Source: Pogostemon cablin
Taxonomy: Eukaryota > Streptophyta > Magnoliopsida > Lamiales > Lamiaceae
Direction: 5' to 3'
DNA length: 64,000 nt
Assembly (NCBI GenBank): GCA_023678885.1
Contig: CM042970.1
Coordinates: 7,790,355 to 7,854,354, forward strand
Position numbers and translations under genes: made by a program. Positions 1 to 9,784 of the stretch are shown here, piece after piece (position 1 is the first letter of the stretch; each line of letters starts with the position of its first letter). Under the pieces are notes generated by a model, which was not told the DNA's origin, ran no database searches, and was given only the letters and a program-made list of their open reading frames with translations.

Positions 1-1038
1 TTTCTAAAAACTCAATACCAATTTTCAAAACTGCAAACAAATTTAGTCGTTGTAAACCATCTCTATAGACAAAAACTTATGTGAGATCGTATTACAACCC
101 ATAGATTTTATATGACAAATACGAGTAATATTTTTATTAAAAAGTAATACCTCATCAATAAAAAAATGTCATCATCTAATTGAATTATTAGTGTCATATC
201 TCATGAAAAGTGATAACACCCTGTAAAAATAGATTAGTTGAAATCCATGTAATCGTTAGCAACAATCGTTTATTCAGTAGATTCGAAGTTACCCAAGGAA
301 GATAAAATGACAATGAAAGTTGAACAAGAATAAAAGTGTAACAAATCTCAACTTACTCAAACTTTTGTGTTCAGTAGAATTATTAAACTAAACATGAAAA
401 ACAGGTAAGAAACGGTCAGGTAAGAAACGGTTCATACAATTCACAATCCAGAAAACAAGTGCAGAGTCAAATATGCCCACGCTAGCATCGCACCACAACT
501 CTGGCAAAAGACAGCAAAAAATGAAGGATGCAGTGGTTAAGAAAGATCATCATATATTATAATTCACAAAACGACTAGATTGTAATCACAAGGGACCTCC
601 CACTACAAGAGAACTGCTACCGGCAGTCGTGCAGCTATTCTAGGTAGTTCACCCAAAAGCCAAGTATGTTTTGGAAGTATTGTAAGACGGAACTCAGTTA
701 CAACTCTATTTGTAGCTAAAATAAGAGGACAGGTTGAAAGGGATAACATGTACCGGCTTAAAGGGTATGCAATTGAGAACGCCCCACAAATCTCAAGACT
801 GAATTTAAAGATGCAAGAACATGGATTTGTATGTGGCTAACTTTAAGGGTCAGGGTTGGGGGAAGGGGTGGGATAGTATATAGAATGAAAAGGATAATAA
901 ATTTCTTGAAACAGAATATATTTCAGTAAAATTATAGCCCACTGGATGCACATAGTTGGATGAGATGTTAAATGCGTGATATTCAGACTTAACACCAATA
1001 GACAGCAAGTCATCAATTAGATGGGAATTAAAAATTAC
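1..1038. other. Downstream region of the complex I subunit gene
   Basis: No coding sequence is recognised here. The part nearest position 1038 should contain the 3' UTR of the minus-strand NDUFB2-like gene. Short stretches near 480-830 are less AT-rich than the rest, but no exon could be assembled from them. Confidence 0.4.
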
Positions 1039-2771
1039 CTAATGATGATCATCATGGCCTTCCCAAGGATGCCTCCAGCCCTACGAGCAAGACGTTCAGA
1101 ATTTTTTTGATAATGCTACTTTAGGGTACAACGCCACTAAAAAACAGATAAAAATCCACCAAACAGAGAGGAAGCATCATAACTTACCAAAACCACAGGA
1201 CCATCTTTCTTTGCCCTATAGAGAATCCAAAACCTGAATGGACAACAAGTTAACAGGATAACTCAAGGGCAAATATAGAGCTCTATGACATGTAAGACTC
1301 TGACAGGTGCCTTAAATCAACCACAGGAGCTCTTCTAAATTTCTTTAAAATCCGTATTTATCATATGAATATGCAAAATTACTAATAGCACTACTTGACA
1401 CATCATCAATCTCCCAAAAAATCTACAAAGAAATTGTAATTTGCTTTGATTCCCATATAAAAATAAGAGATAGAGAGAGATGATTGAGGCAATGACAAAG
1501 ATGAGAGCAAGGAAGAAAGGGGCAATAGGGAACTATCAGAATGAAGGTACATAATGGTACAGAGAAAAGAGACAAGAGAAATGTATAAGAACAAGATAAA
1601 GGATGACATATAAAAGTGACATACAAAGAGGGGAATGAGTAGATGAACTTTTAAGGAATGAGAATCATTGAAGTTTCTTATAAGGTAGAGTGTACCAGAT
1701 ATTTAGGAAAAAGAGTTTCTAAGGTAGAAGGTACAAATATTAGGAAAAAGAAAAAGTTGTCAAACTACTCTGAGATTATATATCCAAATTCAAACATTTT
1801 CTGTTAATTAAGTTACTATCAGAATATATTTTATAAAGGAAAATAAAATTTCAATCATATAAAAAGGACTTCTTCAAGATTACAAGTTTCACCAAGATAC
1901 CCAAGCACAGAATGATCAATGAATAAATATAACTTCCATCTCAATTTCAATTAAATAAGGTTAGAGGGTATGTTTATAAAATAATGAAATATAGGTGTCT
2001 AAACCTTGAAAAATATAACAGTAATTAACTAATTATTGACTAATGGGTAATTTTAACTGAACATCACTAAGAGGAAGCAACTATTAACAAATATGACAAA
2101 CCAAGATGACCGTTCAACCATTCAAGTAAAAATATGAGAAGTTCTTATTAAAAATGTAACCAAGTATTCAGAATCCACCGATACAAATAAACCTTACACA
2201 GAACAGCAAACTCCCAGGTATCATATTCAAAATCCCATTCTCTAAAACCTTAAGATGATCATTCTAAAATGACAAATATAAATGTCTACTAACATTTAGC
2301 AGCTAAAATAAGAATTCTCTAAAACCTTAACATCCTTCCTTATTTGGATTGCCCTTTCAAAGCATTTAAAAAATATATACATATATTAAAAAAAAAGTTG
2401 GTATAAACTAAGCAAAAATCAAAGCTCAAAATTGTGTTCGTTGATCAATTTTAGTTCACGATACAAACAGATCTAACACTTCTACTCCAACCAACAACAG
2501 CTCTAATTAGCAAAACGGGTCAGTCAAAAAAAAAATCATATAAAAAAAAAAAGAGCTGGAATCAATTCTAATTAACGATGCACACTAATCTGTGACGTTT
2601 AAAACCAATAATTACTATGCGTATCTGGAGTGAAATGTATGTATATGTAAGGATTTTCTCTTACCACATGACAGCACAAAGTCCTTTTCCGGTGACAGTG
2701 TGCCAGCGCTTAGGCTGATGCAAGGTTACGCCTTTGTATGTAACGCCATGGCCATGATCGTGTCCTCCCAT
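1039..2771 (-). CDS. Mitochondrial complex I subunit, NDUFB2/B8-like (plant type), three exons
   Basis: The product is a small accessory subunit of mitochondrial NADH:ubiquinone oxidoreductase in the inner membrane, called NADH dehydrogenase 1 beta subcomplex subunit 2 in plants. I assembled three coding exons on the minus strand: 2771-2665, 1233-1188 and 1080-1039. Introns follow GT-AG, and the phases join cleanly (107 + 46 + 42 nt), giving 64 residues and a TAG stop. The protein starts MGGHDHGHG with a His/Gly-rich N-terminus, followed by VTYKGVTLH, KRWHTVTGKGLCAVMW, FWILYRAKKDGPVVL and the C-terminus GWRHPWEGHDDHH. Recall of the plant family supports this order, length and His-rich tail. 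No targeting presequence is visible, as expected for this subunit class. The gene is too finely split to appear as a long reading frame. Family identity is judged from memory; the splice structure is seen directly. Confidence 0.9.
1234..2664 (-). other. Intron 1 of the NDUFB2-like gene
   Basis: This 1,431-base intron runs from GTAAGAG to a CAG acceptor. It is AT-rich and holds no recognisable gene or complete transposon. The second intron is 1081-1187. Confidence 0.75.
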
Positions 2772-2929
2772 TTTTCTTCTTCGAACTGTGAATCGAATTT
2801 CCTAATACAGTTTGGGGGAAGAAGGAATTAAGATCAAATATGTGAAATCCCTAGGTGCCCTCTAGAAATTATGATTTAACCCCTAACTATTCAATAATTA
2901 CGATTGGAGCAATTCGGTCTTTTATAAGA

Positions 2930-2992
2930 GGCCCAGCCCAATATTTATAAAGCCCAATTCTGACAAACAAGTTATGGGCTTGAACCTGGGCC
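2930..2992. promoter_or_regulatory. Cluster of TGGGCY (Site II) elements
   Basis: About 160-220 bases upstream of the NDUFB2-like start codon there are TGGGCC or TGGGCT cores on either strand at 2930-2935, 2935-2940, 2975-2980 and 2987-2992, plus a GCCCA at 2952-2956. Site II (TGGGCY) elements are known to bind TCP factors in promoters of plant nuclear genes for mitochondrial respiratory subunits. The cluster therefore fits the gene product, and it is inferred to be the core promoter. Confidence 0.6.
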
Positions 2993-3659
2993 AGGTTATC
3001 TGTTATGTTGTTAAGTCCGGTTTGATAATCCAAATTATCTCACAATTGCAAAGGTACTTTGCCTATTATTCCCTCCGGTTTATATATTCAATTAAATGAA
3101 AAGTTACTTTATTATAAAATTTCTCACTCCTACCTAGTACATATTATTTTATTTTTTATTTGTTATTTAAAAATATTAAAATATTCCCAAAAGTCTATAA
3201 AATTAATTAAAAATACTTTTCTTGGAATAGTATTTTACTGCACATACAAGTTATTTTGGTAGCCCTTTATTAAAACTCGGCATGTTTATTCTTGTGAGAT
3301 ATGTTAACATAATTCTATAATCGTAAAGTGTAATAGTAAGCAAGTTGGCATTTAAATTATAGTTTTGTCAAGAATAAAGATGTTTTTTACTCTTTTTGCC
3401 ACGGAAATTATAACCTTGCTGTTCTTTGTAAAACCTTTAACATAAATAATATTTAAAATAATCCACGTACTCGAATATAAATGCAAAAATCTGAAAATAG
3501 GGGAGTATAACACATTTATTTTAATTTTCACCCTTAACTTTTCATACGTATTAAGAAAAGACAAAATTTCTTCGGGAGAAGCTGAGACGTGTTAATGTAT
3601 ACTTATTATATAAATAAAGTATATTTAATGTTGTTAAAATATGTTTTTCTTAAAAAAAT
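2993..3659. other. Intergenic AT-rich sequence
   Basis: No gene or delimited element is seen between the promoter region of the NDUFB2-like gene and the MITE-like repeat that follows. Short open frames here are AT-rich and have no recognisable motif. Confidence 0.5.
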
Positions 3660-3870
3660 GACAAGTCTTGTATGAGACTATTTTATGCTTTCGTAATTAG
3701 TTATCATTTTCAATATAAAATGTTATCACTTTTTATTTATAATATAAATTGTTACTGAAATAACATTATTACTTTTCAGTAATTGAATATTACTTTTCAT
3801 TATAAGAATTATCACTTTTTATTCGTCTTATGTAATATCTTACTTGAGATGGTCTCACACAAGTCATTAT
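3660..3870. mobile_element. MITE-like repeat with GTCTTGTATGAGAC / GTCTCACACAAG ends
   Basis: The left end reads AAGTCTTGTATGAGAC and the right end reads GGTCTCACACAAGTC, so the termini are imperfect inverted repeats. The body is built of AGTGATAA-type AT-rich motifs. The flanks share CTTAAAAAAAT, which may be the target duplication. Related ends occur at 38.1-38.3 kb and 51.4-51.85 kb, and body motifs recur near 53.3 kb. The superfamily is not established. Confidence 0.5.
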
Positions 3871-4289
3871 CTTAAAAAAATATAATTTTTAAAGTATTAT
3901 AATATTCTTTAATTATAAGAGTGAGGCTTGCGTGTGCCCGAACGCATGCCGTGCGCCTTTATATTTTAGTATTATGGATTGTTTTAAAAAATGAAGGTAG
4001 AAATTAGAATGCATAACAAAATCATGAGAAAAGAAGAATTGTAACTAAAGTAGAAGATTTATATTAGGCAAAGAAATTGAAGGCAACTAGAGAGAGATAC
4101 ATTGTTGCATCAACTACCATTCAAGAAATGTAGAAATAGGCACACCAGTTTACATTCTTTCTCAGCTATCATCAAGTACAAAATACAGATATGCTAACAT
4201 CTTGTGGTAAGAAAAGATTGACCAAAATAAAATGGTTAAAACAGTTCTCAAAATCTACAGCTATCAAAGATGACTGGTTTTCTTGAGAA
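3871..4289. other. Intergenic sequence and probable 3' UTR of the membrane protein gene
   Basis: The part from about 4100 to 4289 probably contains the 3' UTR of the minus-strand gene that stops at 4290. Nothing else is recognised. Confidence 0.4.
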
Positions 4290-6701
4290 TTACATTGATA
4301 AAGGAAGAAGCATCCTTCGCTTCTTCTTCCGAGCCAATCTTACTTTCTTTGTGATTTTCATTAGAAAAAGCAACAGCAGCATAACAAACAGAAAAATAAT
4401 AGCAAGCCTCAAGTGCCTAAAATATAACGAAACGGCTGAAAATACAAGGAATGCTAGAACAACAAGTTCCCATATAACAAAGATCGCAACATCAACCCTG
4501 CAACCAGAAAGAAAATACCCGACATTAGAAGCCATATATTGCAATTTGCCTATGTATCCCAAGTTAACACGTTGGAAAGTTTAAACATAATATTAATGGA
4601 CAGAAGAAGAAGGTTTAGTCTCATATACATACATTTGGGTGTGATTTACTATTTCAGCCCTGTGCCGGCTTATCCTTTACCCTGGAGTTTATTGCATTAT
4701 CTTTTTGAGGATTTTATCGTCAATTCATTCAAAATTAAATTGATTACTTCGGATGTATGAAGATTTATTATTACTACTATTTTACCCTTATGAATGTCTT
4801 ATTCTTTACCTTTTCTGTCTGTCCTTAGGGTTATAAGCGTCAATTATACCAAAATTAAATCAGTGAAACTAAGTGTATGGACCTATGATCCATACACCCA
4901 GGTGTACAAGAGACTTGCTCCAAAAAGAAAAAGCTATTTGTTATATACAAGTAACATATGCAGCCAAATTAGTACTAGTTAAAAATCAATGGATGTGGTT
5001 TTTTAGCAACAACAAAATTAACTCAATGGGAAAGGCCTATTTTACAAATGCAATGCAAAAGTGATAAGAAAATTGAAAGAAGAATCATTAACATAATGGT
5101 AATGCCTTTCCAATGTGTGATTTTCAGTTTTTCTCCATCAATGAGATATAAAGACTATCTGAGTGAATATCTTCCATTGAATCGCTTTATAATCACATCA
5201 ATACATTATACATGGATTCTTATTCTCAGTAAGAGAAGATGGAAACAGTCATTGAGATCCTAAGATTTGCATCTAGAGAGTATTAACCAAGGAAAGTCGG
5301 ATCAGCTCAAGATACACACAATTTGCCCAATTCCAACATTTGAAGAACTTAAAACGACAGAGCAACATGATAACCACAAAATAAAACCTAATGGTTCTAA
5401 TCATTACATACTCAATGGTAGACAAAATCCTGTCACCCCAAACTTTTGACTAAAATACTTTACTATATGAACATGTATCCAGTCCATGAGATAACCTAGT
5501 AAGCTGCAGATCAAAATTATAACAACTAAGGACATATGCATGTCTTATCATACGTAAAAACACCTCAATGCATTCATATACTGATCAGATTTTTCCTAAC
5601 TATCATGATAATTGTTTCCTAGCTTCCATTTAGGTAAACTTTAAATTCGGAGGTGTATAGCTCTAGTGGAAAGAATGCACACTAGGTAGCTCAACTTGTG
5701 GAAGGTATTTAAAAATGAATTACCAGTGAAATGCTTTTAATCCTTTTCTTTAGGAGGTCAAACATTGCTCTTATTGCTTCGAGTGGGAATTCTCCTATTC
5801 ACTTGCAATATGCACACCTCAAATAACGATGGTTACACTTGGATTGACCCATCACGGGTTTAAAATGAATGCATTTCACTCCCACCCAAATTAGAAATCC
5901 AGCTAAATCACTCAAAAATTAGTCCAAAACGACTATGGTGGATTTCAAATCCATATGAATCCTAAAATCCAATTTTTTTTTTAGTAACTTGTTATGTTTC
6001 ATACCACGCTCAAATACTTCAATCCAACGCAGCATAAGGCTTCAAGTTGATGCAATTGTGGATAGTTGCATTACTTTGAAACATACATCATCATATTTGG
6101 GGCAAAAAGAAAATAAACTTACAACAGTTAGTCATCTTATTAGTACCTCCCTAAAGCACCATATCAATCAAAATCATATAAAACCCCATGAGAAAAATTT
6201 ATACTTGGTATGTCTTAACGATACATAACAAAACAAAACATAAGTGTCATAACAGGGTTCTAGCATACACCTTGAACAAATCCTAATCCTCATAGTTGCA
6301 CATAGAATGCATAATATCAGCCATCCTAATTCATCGATCTTCAACAGAAAAAGTGTCACATTCGAAACAACACAAGATGACCTAATTCTAGGAAAAGCAT
6401 CCCAAAATGACCCAAAATTCCTCGCCAATAAATCTAAAGCATGAAGCCCTCCGGAAATGCAAAGAAAACGAAATGAACTCAAATTAATCATCACATTAAA
6501 TTATCTAATCTCAAAACCCAGAAACAGCGAAGAATCTGTCGCTTAATTAATTAAAAAATAAAATAAAATTAAGATTAAATAGAAATACCTAGAAGAGGTG
6601 AGATTGGAGGTGGAGGAGAAGAAAGAAACGGAAGCCCAATCGTGCTTGGACCGAATCTGATACTCTCTCAGCTGCTCCGCCAAATTAGATCGGGTAATCA
6701 T
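4290..6701 (-). CDS. Conserved plant small transmembrane protein, two exons, function unknown
   Basis: Two exons on the minus strand, 6701-6589 (113 nt) and 4497-4290 (208 nt), are joined over a GT-AG intron to give 106 residues. The N-terminal 38 residues are soluble (MITRSNLAEQLREYQIRSKH then Ser-rich). Two hydrophobic segments follow: about residues 40-62 (IFVIWELVVLAFLVFSAV) and about 67-84 (LAIIFLFVMLLLLFLM). The C-terminus is strongly basic (VRLARKKKRRMLLPLSM). An in-frame TGA lies four codons upstream of the ATG, so the start is fixed. The two membrane spans with a short loop and a basic tail suggest an endomembrane protein. I recall closely similar proteins of this length across flowering plants but know of no assigned function. 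The product name is therefore left open; the gene structure is well supported. Confidence 0.85.
4498..6588 (-). other. Intron of the small membrane protein gene
   Basis: The intron is 2,091 bases, beginning GTATTT next to the exon 1 end CTAG and ending in a GCAG acceptor. Open frames inside it (for example around 6174-6494 on the minus strand) have no recognisable domain and are taken as chance. Confidence 0.7.
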
Positions 6702-6710
6702 CCTACCTAA

Positions 6711-6716
6711 TCACAT
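6711..6716 (-). promoter_or_regulatory. Minimal upstream ORF (ATG-TGA) just before the main start
   Basis: On the minus strand, ATG is followed directly by TGA, with only nine bases between that stop and the main ATG at 6701. If the transcript starts upstream of it, ribosomes would meet a start-stop element immediately before the coding region. Confidence 0.45.
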
Positions 6717-6922
6717 GCGCCGGTGATGCCTCTAACCCACGCGCCGCCGCGCACGGTGCCCTTCTACACTTACTCCGACGCCTCCTCTCGATTTCCACGG
6801 AATCAGTCCAATCCGTCGTATGGTATTGATGGAAGACGTGGGTGGTTCCTGAGAGGGCGACTACGCGGCAGCAAATTCCAACTGCCGATTGGGAGAAATT
6901 GAGTGGGGAAATGATGGAGAAA

Positions 6923-6928
6923 TTACAT
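6923..6928 (-). promoter_or_regulatory. Minimal upstream ORF (ATG-TAA)
   Basis: ATGTAA lies about 220 bases upstream of the main start in the GC-richer stretch 6702-6930 that looks like a 5' leader. AUG-UAA minimal ORFs are known to cause ribosome stalling and boron-dependent mRNA decay in some plant transcripts. Whether this site is transcribed cannot be seen from the sequence. Confidence 0.35.
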
Positions 6929-6960
6929 CGACGTTTCTGCTTTTGTTTTATTTTAACTTT

Positions 6961-7349
6961 AATTTTGTAATTTCAGGCATTGTCCGAAATTAACCCTTCA
7001 CCATGTAAGAGATTAATTAGAGTTAAATTTTTTTCACTCATTTCAAGCTCTACATTTTACTAATCTAGTTTTACATACTTTCATTAAAGAGCTCATGTGG
7101 AGTCTTAGATTTATCATTTATCTTGATGTTATCAAAATTATACTCTTGCTATTTTTTTTAACAATATTATATTTTTATTTCTATTTCATAGTTAAGTTAT
7201 TGGTCTAGTTCATAATAAAAAAAAATCGAAAAACTAATATGGAATCTGTTCACGATGAAATCGAAACCACTCTTTATGTACAATGAATTCAAAATCGGTT
7301 TACATTTTTTTTATCTTGGGTTTATACAAAATAATTAATTATATTTTCT
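6961..7349. other. Intergenic sequence
   Basis: AT-rich sequence upstream of the membrane protein gene. No feature is recognised. Confidence 0.5.
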
Positions 7350-7387
7350 TCTATCCCAGGCTAAGAGGACTATTTTTTTCATAATTA

Positions 7388-7612
7388 ATCCTTCCGTCCT
7401 AGGCTAAGATGACATTTTTTCATTTTAGTCGTCCCAACCAAAGAGTCCCCTTTCCTTTTTTACACACTTGAGACTCACACACCCCCTTTAATACAATTAA
7501 AATATGAGACTCATACTCCAATAATACAACTACCCACTACACATTAAATAACAATACTCCTTAATCAACGTGCAAAAAAGCAAATGACACTCTTACACCG
7601 GGACGGAGGGAG
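7388..7612. mobile_element. Stowaway-type MITE
   Basis: The ends read ATCCTTCCGTCC and GGGACGGAGGGAG with TA flanks. The body has the shared internal motifs of this family (ACTCACAC, TAATACAACTACCCAC, ACACATTAAATAA and an ACGTGCAAAAA box near the right end). These features define Tc1/mariner-derived Stowaway elements. It carries no coding capacity. Confidence 0.8.
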
Positions 7613-7751
7613 TATATAGGATCCACACATTACACTCATACAACTACCTACTTTATATTAAATATTATTTTTCTCACCTCACTACACATTAAAATATTAT
7701 ATAATCTACGTGCAAAAACTAAACGTAAACGTTTATACGGAACGGATGGAG
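7613..7751. mobile_element. Right part of a second Stowaway MITE
   Basis: This holds the right half of a Stowaway, with the ACGTGCAAAAA box and the end CGGAACGGATGGAG. A degenerate left end may be at about 7355-7387 (TCCCAGGCTAAGAGG). If so, the 7388-7612 element was inserted into this one. Confidence 0.55.
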
Positions 7752-7782
7752 TAAAAAATATTACTCTTTTTGTTAAAATATA

Positions 7783-8037
7783 CTCCCTCCGTCCCGTTGA
7801 AACGTACGCGTTTGCTTTTTGCACGTAGATTAAGAGATATAATATTTTAAGGTATTGTGAGGTGAGAGAAATAATAATTTAATGTAAAATATGTAGGTGT
7901 ATTAGTGTGATGTGTGAGCCCAAAAAGAGATAAATAATTAATTTGTGTGGAGGCCTTTTACCAAAAAAATAAATACACACTTTTTATTGAAATAGACCAA
8001 AATGGAAAAATGCGTATATTTAGTGGGATGAATGAAG
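7783..8037. mobile_element. Stowaway-type MITE
   Basis: Starts CTCCCTCCGTCCC after TA and ends GTGGGATGAATGAAG before TA; 255 bases. It is in the opposite internal orientation to its neighbour, with TTTGCACGTAGATTAAG near the left end. Confidence 0.85.
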
Positions 8038-8640
8038 TAATATTTTGTTGTTAATAAACTATTTCGAATAAAGTAATCATATATTTTAAAAAGTAATCAT
8101 CAATATTTAAAGAGTTACTTTGCTCCAAAGATGTGTCAAACACCCAAGTGCACACTATCAACTTTCAACTCTTTAATTACTAAATATTTTTAAGTTGGGT
8201 TTCTTCATTTTTTTTTTTTTAAATATAAGAAATATCCTTATAATTAATGAGCTCTCTTTTAAAGAAATTTGCCTATATCTACACACCTTTTTCCCCCTCA
8301 TATACAAACTTTATCATATTTTTAAAAACACCAAAGTGTAAAGTCTATAACACCTTAATGAACATAACTATCCCCAACACACTCACTCTACATACATAAC
8401 ATCAAACCTAATATAAACACCCTTAAAAACATAAAACATAACATTCATACACCTCTAAACTCCCCACACACATTCACCCCCTCTATTTTCTTAGAATAAA
8501 TGAGTAGAAAAACTATAGCCCAATCCATCTTAGCTCTAAAAACTCACCAATGAGTATAATGTCGGATGAAAAAGCAGCAAAGAGACTAAATATGCGTTAT
8601 TTTTAATTGTTTTGACCGATTTTATTATTATTTTCAAGCA
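8038..8640. other. Intergenic sequence
   Basis: AT-rich with long CA/T-rich runs (ACACACTCAC, CCCCACACAC). No gene or delimited element is recognised. Confidence 0.5.
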
Positions 8641-8729
8641 CTTGTAATTAGTAAAAGTTGTGATTTTCATGGCTAACCAGGGACGATAGTTATTTGATTG
8701 TTCTACTGACAACAACCGAAATCTCTAAC

Positions 8730-8870
8730 ACCGTTCGGCAGACGTTGGCCGATTAATACACAAATAGTCATCCAATGTTAGTCGAACAATTTGTTAATTT
8801 TTGTCAAACGTTGGTTGAATATTTACAAATGTAGGGTCCAACGTCTTGTTAGAACTTTTGCAATGTCAGC
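8730..8870. repeat. Cluster of GTTGGTCGAA-like motifs (possible transposon subterminal repeats, left)
   Basis: Short degenerate repeats GTTGGCCGATTA, GTTAGTCGAACAA and GTTGGTTGAATA occur here in both orientations. Similar motifs recur at 14.26-14.40 kb and 15.42-15.51 kb. Such clusters are typical of subterminal regions of large DNA transposons, so they may mark the two sides of a compound element of about 6.8 kb. Confidence 0.35.
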
Positions 8871-8920
8871 CCATTTATGTCTCGTTGTTTGATTTCAGAA
8901 TTACATCGAATATCCACACG

Positions 8921-9780
8921 AGGTAGTTTCGTTTTCGTAGGAGACAAAATAAGTAGGGATGTGATGATGGTTGTTGATTATAGTGACTTGTTTGCAACAC
9001 ATGCCATTTCGAGAAACTTGAGTATTTAATAAAGTGTATTCGAGATCTTGCTGAAGGGAATCAAATGGTGGTGGTTGTGAAAACAGTCTGATTACAGTGG
9101 TGGTATAAAGAGAGGAGATTTATTTTCGGGTGTGAGCGAGGTGGTGCATACTTAGATTTCAAGGTATGCCTAATCGATTTAAAGTGTCGATCCAGAAAAA
9201 GATAATAACCAAAAGCTAATGATGAACATGTTGGTAGAGAGAAACTAAAACAAAAGAATGTGGTTGTCTGTTTCTTTTGAGTGGTAGACAATTGGAGTTA
9301 GAGGGACCTTGAGAATCAGAGGTCATGAATGATATTCATAACCAGTCAATTACAAACTATATGGAGGGACACCTATACGCTGGAAGACTGACAGATAAGG
9401 AATAGAAATATATTGTTGAAACATCCCTACAAATGTTCGTCCTAAGAACATAATAGAGTGTTTGAGGGTTAAGTTTCCTAAGAATAAGTCCACAATGAGA
9501 ATTCTCTACAATTATCGTCGTTCAAAACACAGAGTTGTAGATCATGCTTGGAGAACTCAGATGCATTATCTACTGAGGAAGTTAGAACAACACAAATACT
9601 ATTGTCTCCATAGAAAATGCGGTGATAATTGAGATGTGAGAGAATAGTCCTTTGCTCATCCTAGGAGCGTTGATCTCCTTTATGCTTTTCCTTAGGTGTT
9701 GTTAATGGATTGCACATATAAGACAAATGTATATAAACTACCTGTCATGGAGATTGTTGTGTTGACTTCAATAATATGAC
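8921..9780 (+). pseudogene. MULE transposase fragment, FAR1-related (copy 1)
   Basis: Broken reading frames match the N-terminal and early catalytic part of a Mutator-like transposase of the FAR1/FHY3-related kind. The visible pieces in order are DYSDLF, a conserved CERGGAYLDF-type segment around 9130-9165, HPRSVDLLYAFP-like residues around 9658-9695, and a catalytic-domain start with LMDCTYKTNVYKLP followed by MEIV at about 9705-9755. Stops and frameshifts are frequent, so it is dead. It ends just before dispersed repeat A. It aligns over its whole length with 12420-13290. Confidence 0.65.
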
Positions 9781-9784
9781 ATTT

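Noticed and set aside
1406..1626. Minus-strand open frames of 67 codons
   Set aside because: They lie inside intron 1 of the complex I subunit gene and are low-complexity Ser/Leu-rich.
4270..4584. Plus-strand frame of 104 codons
   Set aside because: It is antisense to exon 2 of the small membrane protein gene, which has matching splice phases and a conserved protein.
6174..6494. Minus-strand frame of 106 codons
   Set aside because: It lies in the intron of the membrane protein gene and shows no domain or splice logic.
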